A DNA stretch of 64,000 bases from Henricia sp. BOLD:AAB3569 (Eukaryota; Echinodermata; Asteroidea; Spinulosida; Echinasteridae): the NCBI GenBank assembly GCA_037783545.1, contig JBBELK010001210.1, forward strand, positions 84,437 to 148,436. Reading direction: 5' to 3'. A model generated the notes under the pieces. That model saw only the letters and a program-made list of their open reading frames with translations. It was not told the DNA's origin and did no database searches. This document shows positions 28,080 through 37,158 of this stretch, in pieces. A program made the translations under genes and the position numbers. Each line of letters begins with the position of its first letter. The stretch's first letter is position 1.

Positions 28080-28085
28080 TGGGTT
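28080..28085. repeat. Left target-site duplication TGGGTT
   Basis: This is the last six satellite bases before the element. The same six bases follow the right end at 42003-42008. The uninterrupted monomer contains TGGGTT once at this place (AAAACTGGGTTGGGGC), so the satellite supplies the pre-insertion sequence directly. Six base pairs is the duplication length reported for Polintons/Mavericks. Confidence 0.88.
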
Positions 28086-28091
28086 AGTAGT
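28086..28091 (+). other. Left terminus: AGT AGT triplets
   Basis: The element opens with two AGT triplets followed by GATG. The right end read inward has three. Tandem short repeats at the very ends are typical of protein-primed linear replicons (adenovirus, phi29), where initiation opposite an internal copy is followed by slide-back or jump-back to the first. Assignment of the third triplet on the right to the element rests on the 6-bp target duplication. Confidence 0.6.
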
Positions 28092-28114
28092 GATGCCCGT
28101 CTAACCAGGTAATT

Positions 28115-28184
28115 CCGCCATATTTTTAGGCCCTCTCGACCAATCAGAAGGCTGCATTTACCCCCACGTGACCCTCATTAGCAT
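28115..28184. promoter_or_regulatory. Outer TIR cluster of YY1-, NF-Y-, E-box- and octamer-like words
   Basis: Within 70 bp lie CCGCCATATTT (28115-28125, YY1-like on the minus strand), ACCAATCAG (from 28139, NF-Y-like), CACGTGAC (from 28165, E-box of USF type) and ATTAGCAT (28177-28184, an octamer variant). The identical cluster occurs in the right TIR. Motif names follow vertebrate consensus sites; function is inferred from clustering only. Confidence 0.4.
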
Positions 28185-28289
28185 AAAATGTGGATCGGGA
28201 ATCTACCATTTACAGCGGGGGTGTTCTAGCGCGTGAGGGACGAATTAGTATGTATTTAATTTTAAAAGGACCGTTCCATATTAAAATAC

Positions 28290-28440
28290 TTTATAATAAG
28301 GTATAATATTAATAAGTATACTTATGTATTATTATGTATGTTTTATCGTATGTATTATGTATAATGTATAACTTACAAAAGAAAATAACGTATAGATACA
28401 ATAAGATAAAATAAAAATAAAGTACACGAAAACCTATAAT
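28290..28440. other. AT-rich tract in left TIR
   Basis: This is an almost pure A/T segment with repeated TATTATGTAT and TATAATAT words, mirrored in the right TIR at about 41645-41800. It holds no gene. It could ease strand opening or serve as matrix-attachment-like DNA, but nothing in the sequence decides this. Confidence 0.5.
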
Positions 28441-28559
28441 ATATCTGCTGTAGTAAGTCTGAATGAGTATAATACAAAGTTATACCCAACTGTTGACGAA
28501 TGGAACATTCCAACGCATGAATTGTACACGAGTATAATGATCACGGGCGCAGTATACCA

Positions 28560-28568
28560 GCATAAATA
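28560..28568 (+). promoter_or_regulatory. TATA-like word in left TIR
   Basis: CATAAATAA lies about 30 bp upstream of the first ATG of a 160-codon frame (28597) and upstream of a strong splice-donor word at 28905. It could be a core promoter reading into the element. The same word is in the right TIR, pointing inward on the minus strand. This is weak, because the surroundings are AT-rich. Confidence 0.25.
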
Positions 28569-28596
28569 ACGCGTTGAGACAAGCCAAGGTGAGACC

Positions 28597-28904
28597 TTGG
28601 TGAACATCCTGTCGGCTTTGTGCATGCAACCAATGTCGGTGCACAGTGACGTCACAGCGATGAGTCAGCAGGAAAGCGTTGACTTGCCACGACTTGTTCA
28701 CCCTTCACTGGCGCTAGATTCGAAAAACAAGAGCAGCTGTTTACAGCTTCACTTTGCTACGAGCATTCATTGGATCCACACATTTGTCGAGTTTACAGTT
28801 CAAATCGGTCCTTCATTTCACCCAGCCCCTGTTAACGGCAATTTCCCGAAACACCAGCAAGTTAGCACACAAGAGGACGGAAGTAGTCACCGGCTGTATT
28901 CAAG
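28597..28904 (+). other. Possible 5' leader exon ending at an AAG|GTATGT donor
   Basis: An open frame begins at 28597 inside the TIR. At 28905-28910 the sequence is AAG followed by GTATGT, a very good 5' splice site. The frame itself runs on to 29079 (160 codons) and, past the donor, includes a hydrophobic stretch. It resembles no protein I know, and half of it is TIR sequence, so coding is doubtful. It may be a transcribed leader spliced to the polymerase gene. A candidate acceptor, TATCACAG, ends at 32653 just before the second in-frame ATG of that gene. The frame from 28597 would not join in phase, so the leader would be untranslated. Confidence 0.25.
28630..28667. promoter_or_regulatory. 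CCAAT, CRE and AP-1 words in left TIR
   Basis: CCAAT lies at 28630-28634, the palindromic CRE word TGACGTCA at 28647-28654 and the AP-1 word TGAGTCA at 28661-28667. All three are conserved in the right TIR (41416-41453), which is expected for an inverted repeat. Perfect consensus CRE and AP-1 sites 6 bp apart suggest stress- or signal-responsive transcription, by analogy with known enhancers. There is no direct evidence of use. Confidence 0.45.
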
Positions 28905-31780
28905 GTATGTTTTTATTTTAATTAATTTATTATTATTGTATACACGCCCATTTTGGTCGGTATTAATTGTTTGTTTGTTTGTTTTTTTTTTGGGGTGTCA
29001 TTATCACAATGGTGACACAGTTGCATGCGTTATGTTCACCGGTCTCTATGATTATCAAACTGCAGTTCCAGAGCTATAGATACATCCCACGCCGTAGGCC
29101 TATGCATATATGCGTAGTACTGACGGGCCTTATACACACGTAGGCTATGCACCTGGTTTTATAAAACATAGAACATGAATTAATTGCAGTTAGATATAAT
29201 TACTGTGTATAATACACCGAAATCAACGCATCCGATAGATCTTTAGATGGCAGATTTAGAAACGACACCGAGATCGTCCTCAGTAAATAAAAGAGCCTGT
29301 CCAGATCACATGCACCCTTGCCCTTTTTTTTTTTCTGTCGGTACCATATCATCTGCGATATTTTTTTTTAAAATTACCGTTCTCAATCCGTATATTTCCA
29401 AGAATTTCAGAAAACCTTTATAAGTTATAAACTAATTTTTCCATTTTATGCAGTGCAGTGTTTACACCGAACTTTTTCATACCAAAATTCAAGATTGCAA
29501 ATGTCCTGTTTGTTCCCATGTATATTATTTTGGGGAGGTATTTTGTATGATTGTTGGGTTAGACAAAGAAAATCAATTTTCCAAAAATCAGAACAAGCGC
29601 CTTTTAATATCGTCCTCGAGAAAATGAGTTGAAATGAGTTATGATATATACATGTACACACATGCAATGGTGAAATTCTCCATTGTATTTGTAAAGCATG
29701 AAAAGCGATGCCTCGCCTACGTGTAATTGTTGTAATACACTGGATATCGATTCGTTCGCCTTCCCAACAATAATCCTCGATTATACAGCATATACTGCTG
29801 GTTGCTATATTAGCGGTTGACAGGGATAATTAAGCCACATGCGTTTGTTCAGAGTCAAACACGGGTCAGTCAATAGATTTTTGCACCTGCTACAATAATG
29901 GGGAAGGAAACAAGGAAATAAAAATACTCGAACGTTTCTCACGGGAAAAGTATAAACAGAATTACCGATTCCTGTCTCAGTCATTCATTCCGAATATACA
30001 TATGCAATTAACCACTGGTACCACAGTCAGACAATAAACGACATGCCTTGAGCCGTGTCTCGATACGCGATAAATCCGACAAAAGTCAATAAAATGTAAA
30101 GGGATCATAATTTCTAAACTCCAAAGTTTTATATGATTTGTACTAACAAAATGCACAAACTATATTTTAAATATACAAATGTAAAAATAAAAATAAAAAC
30201 GGTTTTTAATTTTTTTTTTTTTTGCTGAGAATACTTTAACCAATATGTTTCCAAACCAAGCGCGAACAAAATTAGTTGTATACTATAAGGCATAGGTAAC
30301 ATGGCGCTATGTGGTAACATTTTCGCGCCATCTGCTAAAACGTATAACGTCAGGAACACTCTAACGCCCAGTAACACACCAACAACACATGCACAAGGCC
30401 CGGATGTGCAGGGTTAAATATATCGATATATAGCTACACGTTGCCCGGAGAAAAAAAAACATTCACGGAATAACAAACTTGATCACCACGTAACATATGA
30501 TTACATATTTTCTATCGCTTGCCAAGAACCCTAGTCTCAGTTATCATCAGCTCCATGCAGTAAAGCACAATATCATATACCGGGACGATTCCGCGTTCAA
30601 TTGTTTGTATTCATGACGATGATGAAGTTCATGTATACATCCTTTCGGTTTTTTTTTTGTTTATACTCAATGTCATTTTATGGTACACACACTAATCTCT
30701 TTAGTATTTGTATACGTACTGGGTCCCTAAAATAAGATTGATGAGGTAGAGAAATGCTTCTATACGACGATGAAATTTCGAAGCTATCTTGAGTTGGTAG
30801 TGGCTTAAAGATTTATTAACATTCACAAAACAAAGAGGAACTGATTGTAATAGCATTGTAGATACAGTTACACTGTAGCAAAAGGAATGCTTTGATTTTT
30901 GATTTTTAATTTTTGGCGTTGCTTTATTTACTATTTTCGCTGTTCTCAATTCTCACTTATTCTTTTCTTGTTTATAGGGTTTGAATGCGAAACAAACAGT
31001 TTCTGCACAGCATTCATTTAACTTTACCGTTCTAGTACACCAGTCAGGCATTTACCGTTCATTCCTATTGTCATGCCACTCAAGTGGTTTTTTTTATTTC
31101 GCTGGTCAACATATTTCCTCTCAAGTCTTCTAAAAGTGCTTCTAAAATACATTTTTTCTTATTTACAGAAAACTATTTGAAGCAAGAAGATATAGTTTTT
31201 CGGGGGGAAACATAAGTTAAACTCAACAAAAAGTGGTATTCTATGAAGATAAAACGTTTTAATGACGTTGGGCATCCATCGCGTAGTGAATTGTGGGTAA
31301 AATAAAATATCATTCGGCATGCAAATCGTGAGCTTCATTGGACTACGTATGTGGCGTGGAGTCGTGTGTATTGTATCAAACGAACAAATTATAACAGTCT
31401 TGATAACTATACTATAAATGCAAAATAGATGGATTAAAAAAAAAATCTATACCGTCTAAACAAAATGGGATAAAAACAAAAAGGCCCAAGTTGTCAGGAC
31501 AAATCGTTTGCAACACTCAACTTGAAGGCTGGCTACAGGAAGTCCGAGAAACCCACTTAAAGTGACTTCAAATTTGACACATCAACACTTCTCTTCTTTT
31601 TTTTTTTTAAAATGTGTCTATACGTCTTAAAACATACAAGCAATTTTTTTTTTTTCTTATTTTAAAATTCCTCGACAAAAATTTTAAAATAAATCCGAAT
31701 TTTACTTGTTGAAAGTGTCCGGAATCCATCGATGCAAACAGAACCGGCTCAACATGTATATCCATGGTAAAAATACAATG

Positions 31781-31965
31781 TTATAAAAAGAATTTTCCGC
31801 CTTTAGCCTTATACCATTGTCGATTAGCGTCATGACGCCATTCTTGCGTTTTGCTCTGATGAGTGTAAGTCGAAAAGTGCTTTAGCATGTCTTTGTCGTT
31901 ATTACTTAGTTCTGTTTTCCAATTTTGTAGTACCAAACACTTATTAAGCATTCTGCTCACATAAT
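31781..31965 (-). other. Possible minus-strand terminal exon (60 codons)
   Basis: Read on the minus strand, a long T-rich tract ends in TTTTGCAG at about 31966, a textbook 3' splice site. It is followed by 60 codons, rich in charged and polar residues, ending in a stop at 31781. The peptide begins YVSRMLNKCLVL and ends KAKGGKFFL. Its composition looks protein-like rather than random. I do not recognise the family and found no convincing upstream exon. It could be the last exon of a lost element gene or a chance open stretch. Confidence 0.25.
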
Positions 31966-31968
31966 CTG

Positions 31969-32020
31969 CAAAAAAAAAAACACAACAAACAAAACAAAAC
32001 AAAAACAAAAACAAAAACAA
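31969..32020. repeat. A-rich microsatellite (CAAAA/CAAAAA)n
   Basis: A run of A is followed by tandem CAAAA and CAAAAA units. On the minus strand it provides the pyrimidine tract of the possible exon at 31781-31965. It could equally be a simple-sequence tract with no function. Confidence 0.85.
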
Positions 32021-32632
32021 AAATTATCAAAAGTGGTAAAATTGGTTACTGATAAATCGTGGTAAACTAATGAACAATGTCAATAAAACTTTTCAAGGAA
32101 ATTAACAACAGTGATTAAAACCGATTGATACTAAATTCAGGCGACATGCTTTTGAGGATTATGCATATGACACTAACAATCACTGAACCGTTTCCCTGTG
32201 CTTTTGCAATGGTGTTTTATCTGGCAGCCGTGATGTTTGGAGCCAATTATCGTGGCAAAACGTCACACTTCGGCACTCTATAGTCGATGGACATGCGTGT
32301 TCATGAGTTGCTCCGTAATGACCCTTGACCGATTTTCAGTCATGCGCAGTCGAAATGACAAAAAGGCTAAAATGCCTAAACGAAAAATGCTTTTGCGAAA
32401 CAACCATAAATACTACGTTGTACTAACGTGAAGACATCCTCACCAAAGCAAATACTGTGCACGCCTTTTTAGTACAATAATATAATTACGGTTAGTTGTG
32501 CAATATAAACAGGTGTATGCCACGCACTAACTCACAGGTTTCAGTAGTAACAACGGAAAAGTAGTATTACTTTTGCAAAAAGTGTTTTGTATTTATTACA
32601 TATTAAACTTTACGCCACACACTAATTGAACC

Positions 32633-35600
32633 ATGTCTGCTGGTCTATCACAGATGTTTTCGTGCAACGTTTGCAACAAAGTCTTCAGCACCCGCAGCAA
32701 CTACAATCGCCACGTAGCTCGTCACAGCGATGTCAACCAGCATCAGTGCGGCGAGTGCGGCAAGGTGTTTGCCAGACGGGACAGCTATCTCCGTCATCTT
32801 GGTCGTCAGCACGGTGGAGGAGTGGCTGTGCAGAGAGGATCAGGTGAATTGGGAGATGCAGCTACTAATGAGGAACCATTTCTAAAACGACAGAAGGTGT
32901 CCCCTAATGATCGTGATCTGTACATCGTTTCAAGAGTCAGGGAAGTCAACATGTCGAAATTTAAAACCAAAGGGATTGAGTACGTCGTCAAGTTCAAAAA
33001 CGACCTCGATATTCACGGCCCGACTGATGTACTGGAAACCTTGTCGAACGTGTTCCAAAGTATTATCGATACGGTGACGGAGGGTGCAGAACCTCAAGAT
33101 TTAATACGTCTAGTAGTTACGTGTCCCGACCTCGACTACCCCATAACCCTTCCCTTCATGCCAAAAGCTCAGTTGACGGCCGACAGGTTCCTGGCGAGAG
33201 TAGAGACCGTCTTACAGTCGTACGAGGAGTTTACCATCGATGGTACTCTGGAAATACACATAACGCATGTGGCAATGCCTCTGGGTGGAAAAGGGGCCAA
33301 GAAACGGTACGTCGACCTGGAACGGTTTCTCAAAGAAAAACAGTGCATCATCCAAATAGTCAACAAGGATGAACTGTGCTGTTCCAGAGCGATCGTCACT
33401 GCCAAAGCCCGACTCGAAAAGCATGAGAAGTGGGAGTCTATACGCAAAGGATGCACCATACAACGAGAACTCGCTAAAGATCTCCATCACGAGGCCGAGG
33501 TCCCGCTGGCTAAATGTGGAATCGAGGAAATCAATAGGTTTCAAGGCGTTCTCCGTGGCTACCAGATTGTTGTAGCATCCAAGGACTACGCAAATGCTAT
33601 TATCTACAAGGGTCCCATTGCCGAAAAACAGATTTGTCTCTATCATCACGAAGGGCACTACGATGTGATCACTAGCATGCCAGCTTTCGTCAACAGGAGC
33701 TACTTTTGCGTGAGTTGTCTCAAAGGTCACGACCACCCAGAGGACCACAGATGCCAGGGCACCTGCAAACTGTGCTTTCACCCGGACTGTGAGGAGGGGG
33801 AATCCACTTATTGTTGGGACTGTAATAGATACTTCAAAAGTTCCCACTGCTTCAAAAACCACCAAAAGCCAAACACCCGTGGTACATCGGTGTGCAAAAC
33901 CCATTTTCGATGCAGAGATTGCGGTCAATTTGTGAGTCGCCGACATCTCCGAGGCAAGGAGCATCGATGTGGAGAGCGCTACTGTAATGTGTGCAGAGAA
34001 TTTGTTCTTCCAGAACATCAGTGCTACATGCGACCTGTTGTATCGGTTGGGGACAACACAGACATCCCTGAAGTGTCTCATGAAGTGTTCGAAGACGGAC
34101 CGGTTGACAACATTCCAGACGACTCCAACATAACACGCTACATCTTTTTTGATTTTGAATGTGTACAGGAATCAGGGGTACACGAGCCCAATCTGTGCAT
34201 TGCCCACAAAGTCTGTGGCAAGTGTATGGACAAACAAGATGCCGTGTCTTGTCTTCGGTGCGGTGAGCGAGAGAGAGTTTTTGCCGGTCCTACCACTCGT
34301 CAGGCGTTTTGCAAGTGGCTTTTCAGTGAAGAAAACGAGGGGGTTATTGTTCTCTGCCACAACTTTAAAGGATATGATTCCTACTTCATCTTACAGTATC
34401 TTTATGACAACGCGGTTTTACCGGAAGTCATACTCAATGGGGCAAAAGTAATGAGCATTACGGTACCCGCCACCGATACCAAATGCATCGACTCCCTCAA
34501 CTTCTTACCGATGGCACTCTCTAAGCTTCCCGGGGCCTTTGGGTTGAAGGAATTGGCAAAAGGCTACTTCCCTCATCTGTTTAATACTTGGACCAATCAG
34601 ACGTGTATACTCCCCAATCTTCCCGAGATGCACTATTATAACCCTGATTCTATGAAACCCACAGAAAGACAGAAATTCGCCCAGTGGTACCAGGAGAACC
34701 GACACAAACCGTTTGACTTCCAGAAAGAGATTCTGAAGTATTGCCGGTCTGACGTAGACATCCTTCGCCGATGCTGTTTACAGTTTCGAGCTATCTTCAT
34801 GGAGATGACTTCTGACGACTCTACTTCTGGCATAGACCCATTTCAGGAGTGTATAACAATTGCATCGGCTTGCAACCTGGTCTACCGTACCAAATACCTG
34901 GCTCCGGATACCATAGGAATAATTCATCCTCAGGGCTATCCGTCCAACGACCGACAGTCTATCAAGGCGATGCAGTGGTTGAAATGGATGGCATATCAGA
35001 CGGGCCACTACATCCAACATGCCGCTAACAATGGGGAGAAGCTAATTGGAAAGTACAAGGCTGACGGGTACTTTGAGGCTAGCGGTGTCAAAACGGTGCT
35101 TGAGTTTCACGGCTGCATCCACCATGGCCACACCTGCATGGCTCGAAACACCAAGCATCCATTCAGCAACATGACGATGGAGGAGCTGTACCAGAGGACC
35201 TTGGACAAACGCAGGTACATAATGGCCGAGGGGTATGTCTACAGCGAAAAATGGGAGTGTGAGTTCGACGCCGAGCTGAAGAAGAACCCCAATATGGCAG
35301 CATTTGTATCGGCCCTCGAAATCCCAGCACCGTTGGTGCCCCGCGAAGCTTTCTTTGGTGGTCGCACAAATGCCACAAAAATGTACTACTCAGCGGGACT
35401 CGGCGAAAAAATTAGGTACGTGGACTTCACGTCTTTGTATCCGTACATCAATAAGTATGGTAGGTACCCTATCGGACATCCTACCGCCATCACCGAGAAT
35501 TTTGGAGACGTCAATGAGTATGAGGGCTTGATTAAGTGCAAAGTCCTACCTCCAAGGGGGCTGTATCATCCGGTGTTACCCTACAAAGCGTCGGGGCGGC

Positions 35601-37158
35601 TGATGTTTCCTCTCTGCTCCAAATGTTGCGAAACCCTGCAGCAGTCTCCTTGTCAGCACAGCGATGACGAGCGTGCATTAGTTGGAACATGGGTGACGCT
35701 TGAATTACAGAAAGCGCTCCAGAAAGGTTATCGACTGGTGCGGATCTACGAGGTCTGGCACTTTGACGAGGTTGCCATCTACGACTCTGCAACCAAGGAA
35801 GGAGGGTTGTTTGCGTCTTACGTCAACGCCTTCCTCAAGCTGAAACAAGAAGCGAGTGACTGGCCTCTCTGGTGTCAGACCAATGAGCAAAAGGAGGAGT
35901 ACATCCAGCAGTACTTTGACAAGGAAGGGATTAAGCTGGAGTGGGACAACATCAAGAAGAATCCCGGACTCAGAGCGTTGGCTAAACTCATGCTCAACAG
36001 GTATGCCCTAATGTTTCTTTTAAAAACAAAATTAAAAAGCAGCTTATTTTGAATATTTTTACTGTATTTTACACCTACCATAAAAATAAAAAAAAAAGGA
36101 AAAGAAAAAAAAAAAGACCACTGACGGGTAATCCTTCTAAGTTGACGTGCAGATAATTCTGAAGAGAATTTACTCCTTTTTATTCATACCAAACAAAGTG
36201 AAACCTCACAAGCCAGAAAAAGCTAAGATGTAAAAAGTAGATACTCTTGACCAAATGTTTTTTTTAGTACATTTGTAAATGCTTTTTAATTGTAAGGAGG
36301 GAGCTGAATGCTTCAAAGCTGGCGGTAAAAGCAAATACTATAGTTTTTATCCATACGAGCCTTTAACTCAATTTTGTTTATTAATTTCAATACTGTGTAT
36401 ATCAAAATTGTATACTACCGAAAGCGACCCTTTTTTTTTTCTTTTCTTTTTTTTTCAGCTTCTGGGGAAAATTTGGTCAAAGACCTAACATGTGCAAAAC
36501 TACCCACATGAAAGACCCAGCCGAATACTTTGACATGATGATTCGGGATGACGTTGAAGTCCACAGTGTCAATTTCGTCACCGAAGAGATGGTCGAAGTG
36601 CAGTGGCAGCATACCGAAGACTTCGTGGAGCCATCAGGCCGTACCAATGTCATCATAGCAGCCTACACAACAGCACAGGCACGACTGAAGCTGTACCAAC
36701 TGTTAGAAGATCTGGACCGTCGCGTCTTATACTATGATACGGATAGTGTTATCTATGTAAGTCGAGAGGGGCAGTGGGAACCAAAAATCGGTGATTTCTT
36801 AGGTGAACTCACAGATGAGCTGGAACATGGAAATTACATTGCAGAATTTGTCTCTGGTGGGCCCAAGAATTACGCTTACAGGTTGGCCCAACCCGAAAAG
36901 AACGGAATTCATACTCACTGTAAAGTTCGTGGAATCAGTCTGAACTACCGCAATAATTTCCTGGTTAATTTTGAAGTAATGACGCAGATGGTACGCGGAT
37001 TGGGTCCTCGTAAAGTTCAAGTTATTGATCCCTATAAAATAACGCGTAATAGGAAAACTATGAATATCGTAAGCAAAGAAGAAAGAAAATACTATCAGGT
37101 GGTCTACATTAAACGTGTGCCTGTAGCTAATTATGATACATTACCTTACGGTTTTTAA
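32633..37158 (+). CDS. Family B DNA polymerase (protein-primed type), two exons
   Basis: The gene has exons 32633-36000 and 36459-37158, giving 1355 codons plus TAA. It is predicted to replicate the linear element from its ends. Two C2H2 zinc fingers lie at residues 11-31 and 39-60. A Cys/His-rich region (359-464) is probably zinc-binding. The 3'-5' exonuclease motifs are DFE at 507-509, CHNFKGYD at 575-582 (N577, D582) and YCRSD at 703-707. LEFHGC (823) to WECEF (874-878) resembles the Vsr-like nuclease segment of related polymerases. Polymerase motif A is DFTSLYP (931-937). Motif B begins KLMLN (1118-1122) before the intron and continues after it. Motif C is YYDTDS (1214-1219) and KNY is at 1259-1261. 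The ~190 residues between motifs A and B leave room for the TPR insertions of protein-primed polymerases. The ATG at 32633 is in good context (AACCATGT); Met8 at 32654 is an alternative start. No stop or frameshift interrupts either exon. ATTAAA at 37377 may be the poly(A) signal. This is the only intact gene of the element. Confidence 0.92.
36001..36458 (+). other. Intron of the polymerase gene (458 bp, GT-AG, phase 2)
   Basis: Exon 1 ends CTCAACAG and the intron opens GTATGC. It closes with a long pyrimidine tract (about 36430-36455) and TTTTTCAG. Splicing completes a serine codon and restores polymerase motif B: the first part (KLMLN) is in exon 1 and FWGKFGQ follows in exon 2. Unspliced, the frame hits a stop at 36050-36052, truncating the enzyme before motifs B and C. 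The total spliced length is an exact multiple of three. The intron contains A-rich simple sequence near 36080-36118 and no gene. Confidence 0.92.

Larger units (their letters stand above)
1..28085 (+). repeat. Left satellite array, 297-bp monomer, about 94 copies
   Basis: The block is head-to-tail copies of one 297-bp unit, all in the same orientation. A typical copy is 2222-2518, counted from the ATGGCAGAGAAATTT word to the next one. Most copies differ by a few substitutions, so the array has been homogenised recently. Variants are shared in patterns that form higher-order repeats, annotated separately. Because 297 is 99 codons, one plus-strand frame is open through the whole monomer and gives chained open frames of up to 1765 codons (21283-26580). 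A second plus frame and one minus frame are open for 70-82 codons. Most differences between copies change the predicted residue, and one-base indels switch frames freely, so I do not regard these as genes. No similarity to a known transposon or RNA gene was recognised. A centromeric or heterochromatic location is possible but not shown. Confidence 0.97.
28086..28744 (+). repeat. Left terminal inverted repeat (659 bp)
   Basis: This matches the reverse complement of 41340-42002. I count three substitutions (28593, 28681, 28721) and three one-base length differences (the T run near 28260, the G run near 28546, the A run near 28725). There is also one AGT triplet fewer at the tip. It begins AGTAGTGATGCCCG. 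The outer 100 bp are relatively GC-rich with promoter-like motifs. The middle (about 28290-28440) is very AT-rich with TATTATGTAT-type repeats. The inner part holds CCAAT, CRE and AP-1 words. Near-identity of the two copies implies recent replication or insertion. Confidence 0.95.
28745..32632. other. Left interior of element: no convincing gene
   Basis: This is AT-rich DNA with homopolymer runs and few open frames. The minus-strand frames at 29446-29667, 30129-30377 and 30701-30949 (73-82 codons) and the plus frame 32237-32431 (64 codons) have no recognisable domain and look like chance. A possible minus-strand terminal exon (31781-31965) is listed separately. I looked for integrase, ATPase, protease and capsid motifs and saw none. 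The sequence may be decayed cargo or regulatory DNA upstream of the polymerase gene. Confidence 0.6.

Noticed and set aside
1..28085. Dozens of long open frames (70-1765 codons) in the satellite as protein genes
   Set aside because: They exist because the unit length is a multiple of three. Differences between copies mostly change residues, one-base indels switch frames freely, and there are no start context, intron or domain signals.
1..28085. CRISPR array
   Set aside because: The units are 297 bp, contiguous and without unique spacers, and the sequence is eukaryotic.
26599..28104. A 501-codon frame running from the satellite into the element
   Set aside because: It crosses the insertion boundary at 28086 and ends in the TIR by chance; it is satellite sequence plus six codons of element.
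28597..29079. A 160-residue membrane protein
   Set aside because: The hydrophobic stretch comes after a strong splice donor and is encoded by AT-rich DNA. The first half is TIR sequence, so a chance frame is more likely.
33212..34081. A 289-codon minus-strand frame opposite the polymerase gene
   Set aside because: It is the shadow of the strongly coding plus strand, with no domain of its own; the plus strand has clear polymerase motifs.
36490..37158. A separate 222-codon gene downstream of the polymerase
   Set aside because: It contains motif C and the rest of the polymerase, and the sequence just before it is a standard 3' splice site. It is the second exon, not an independent gene.
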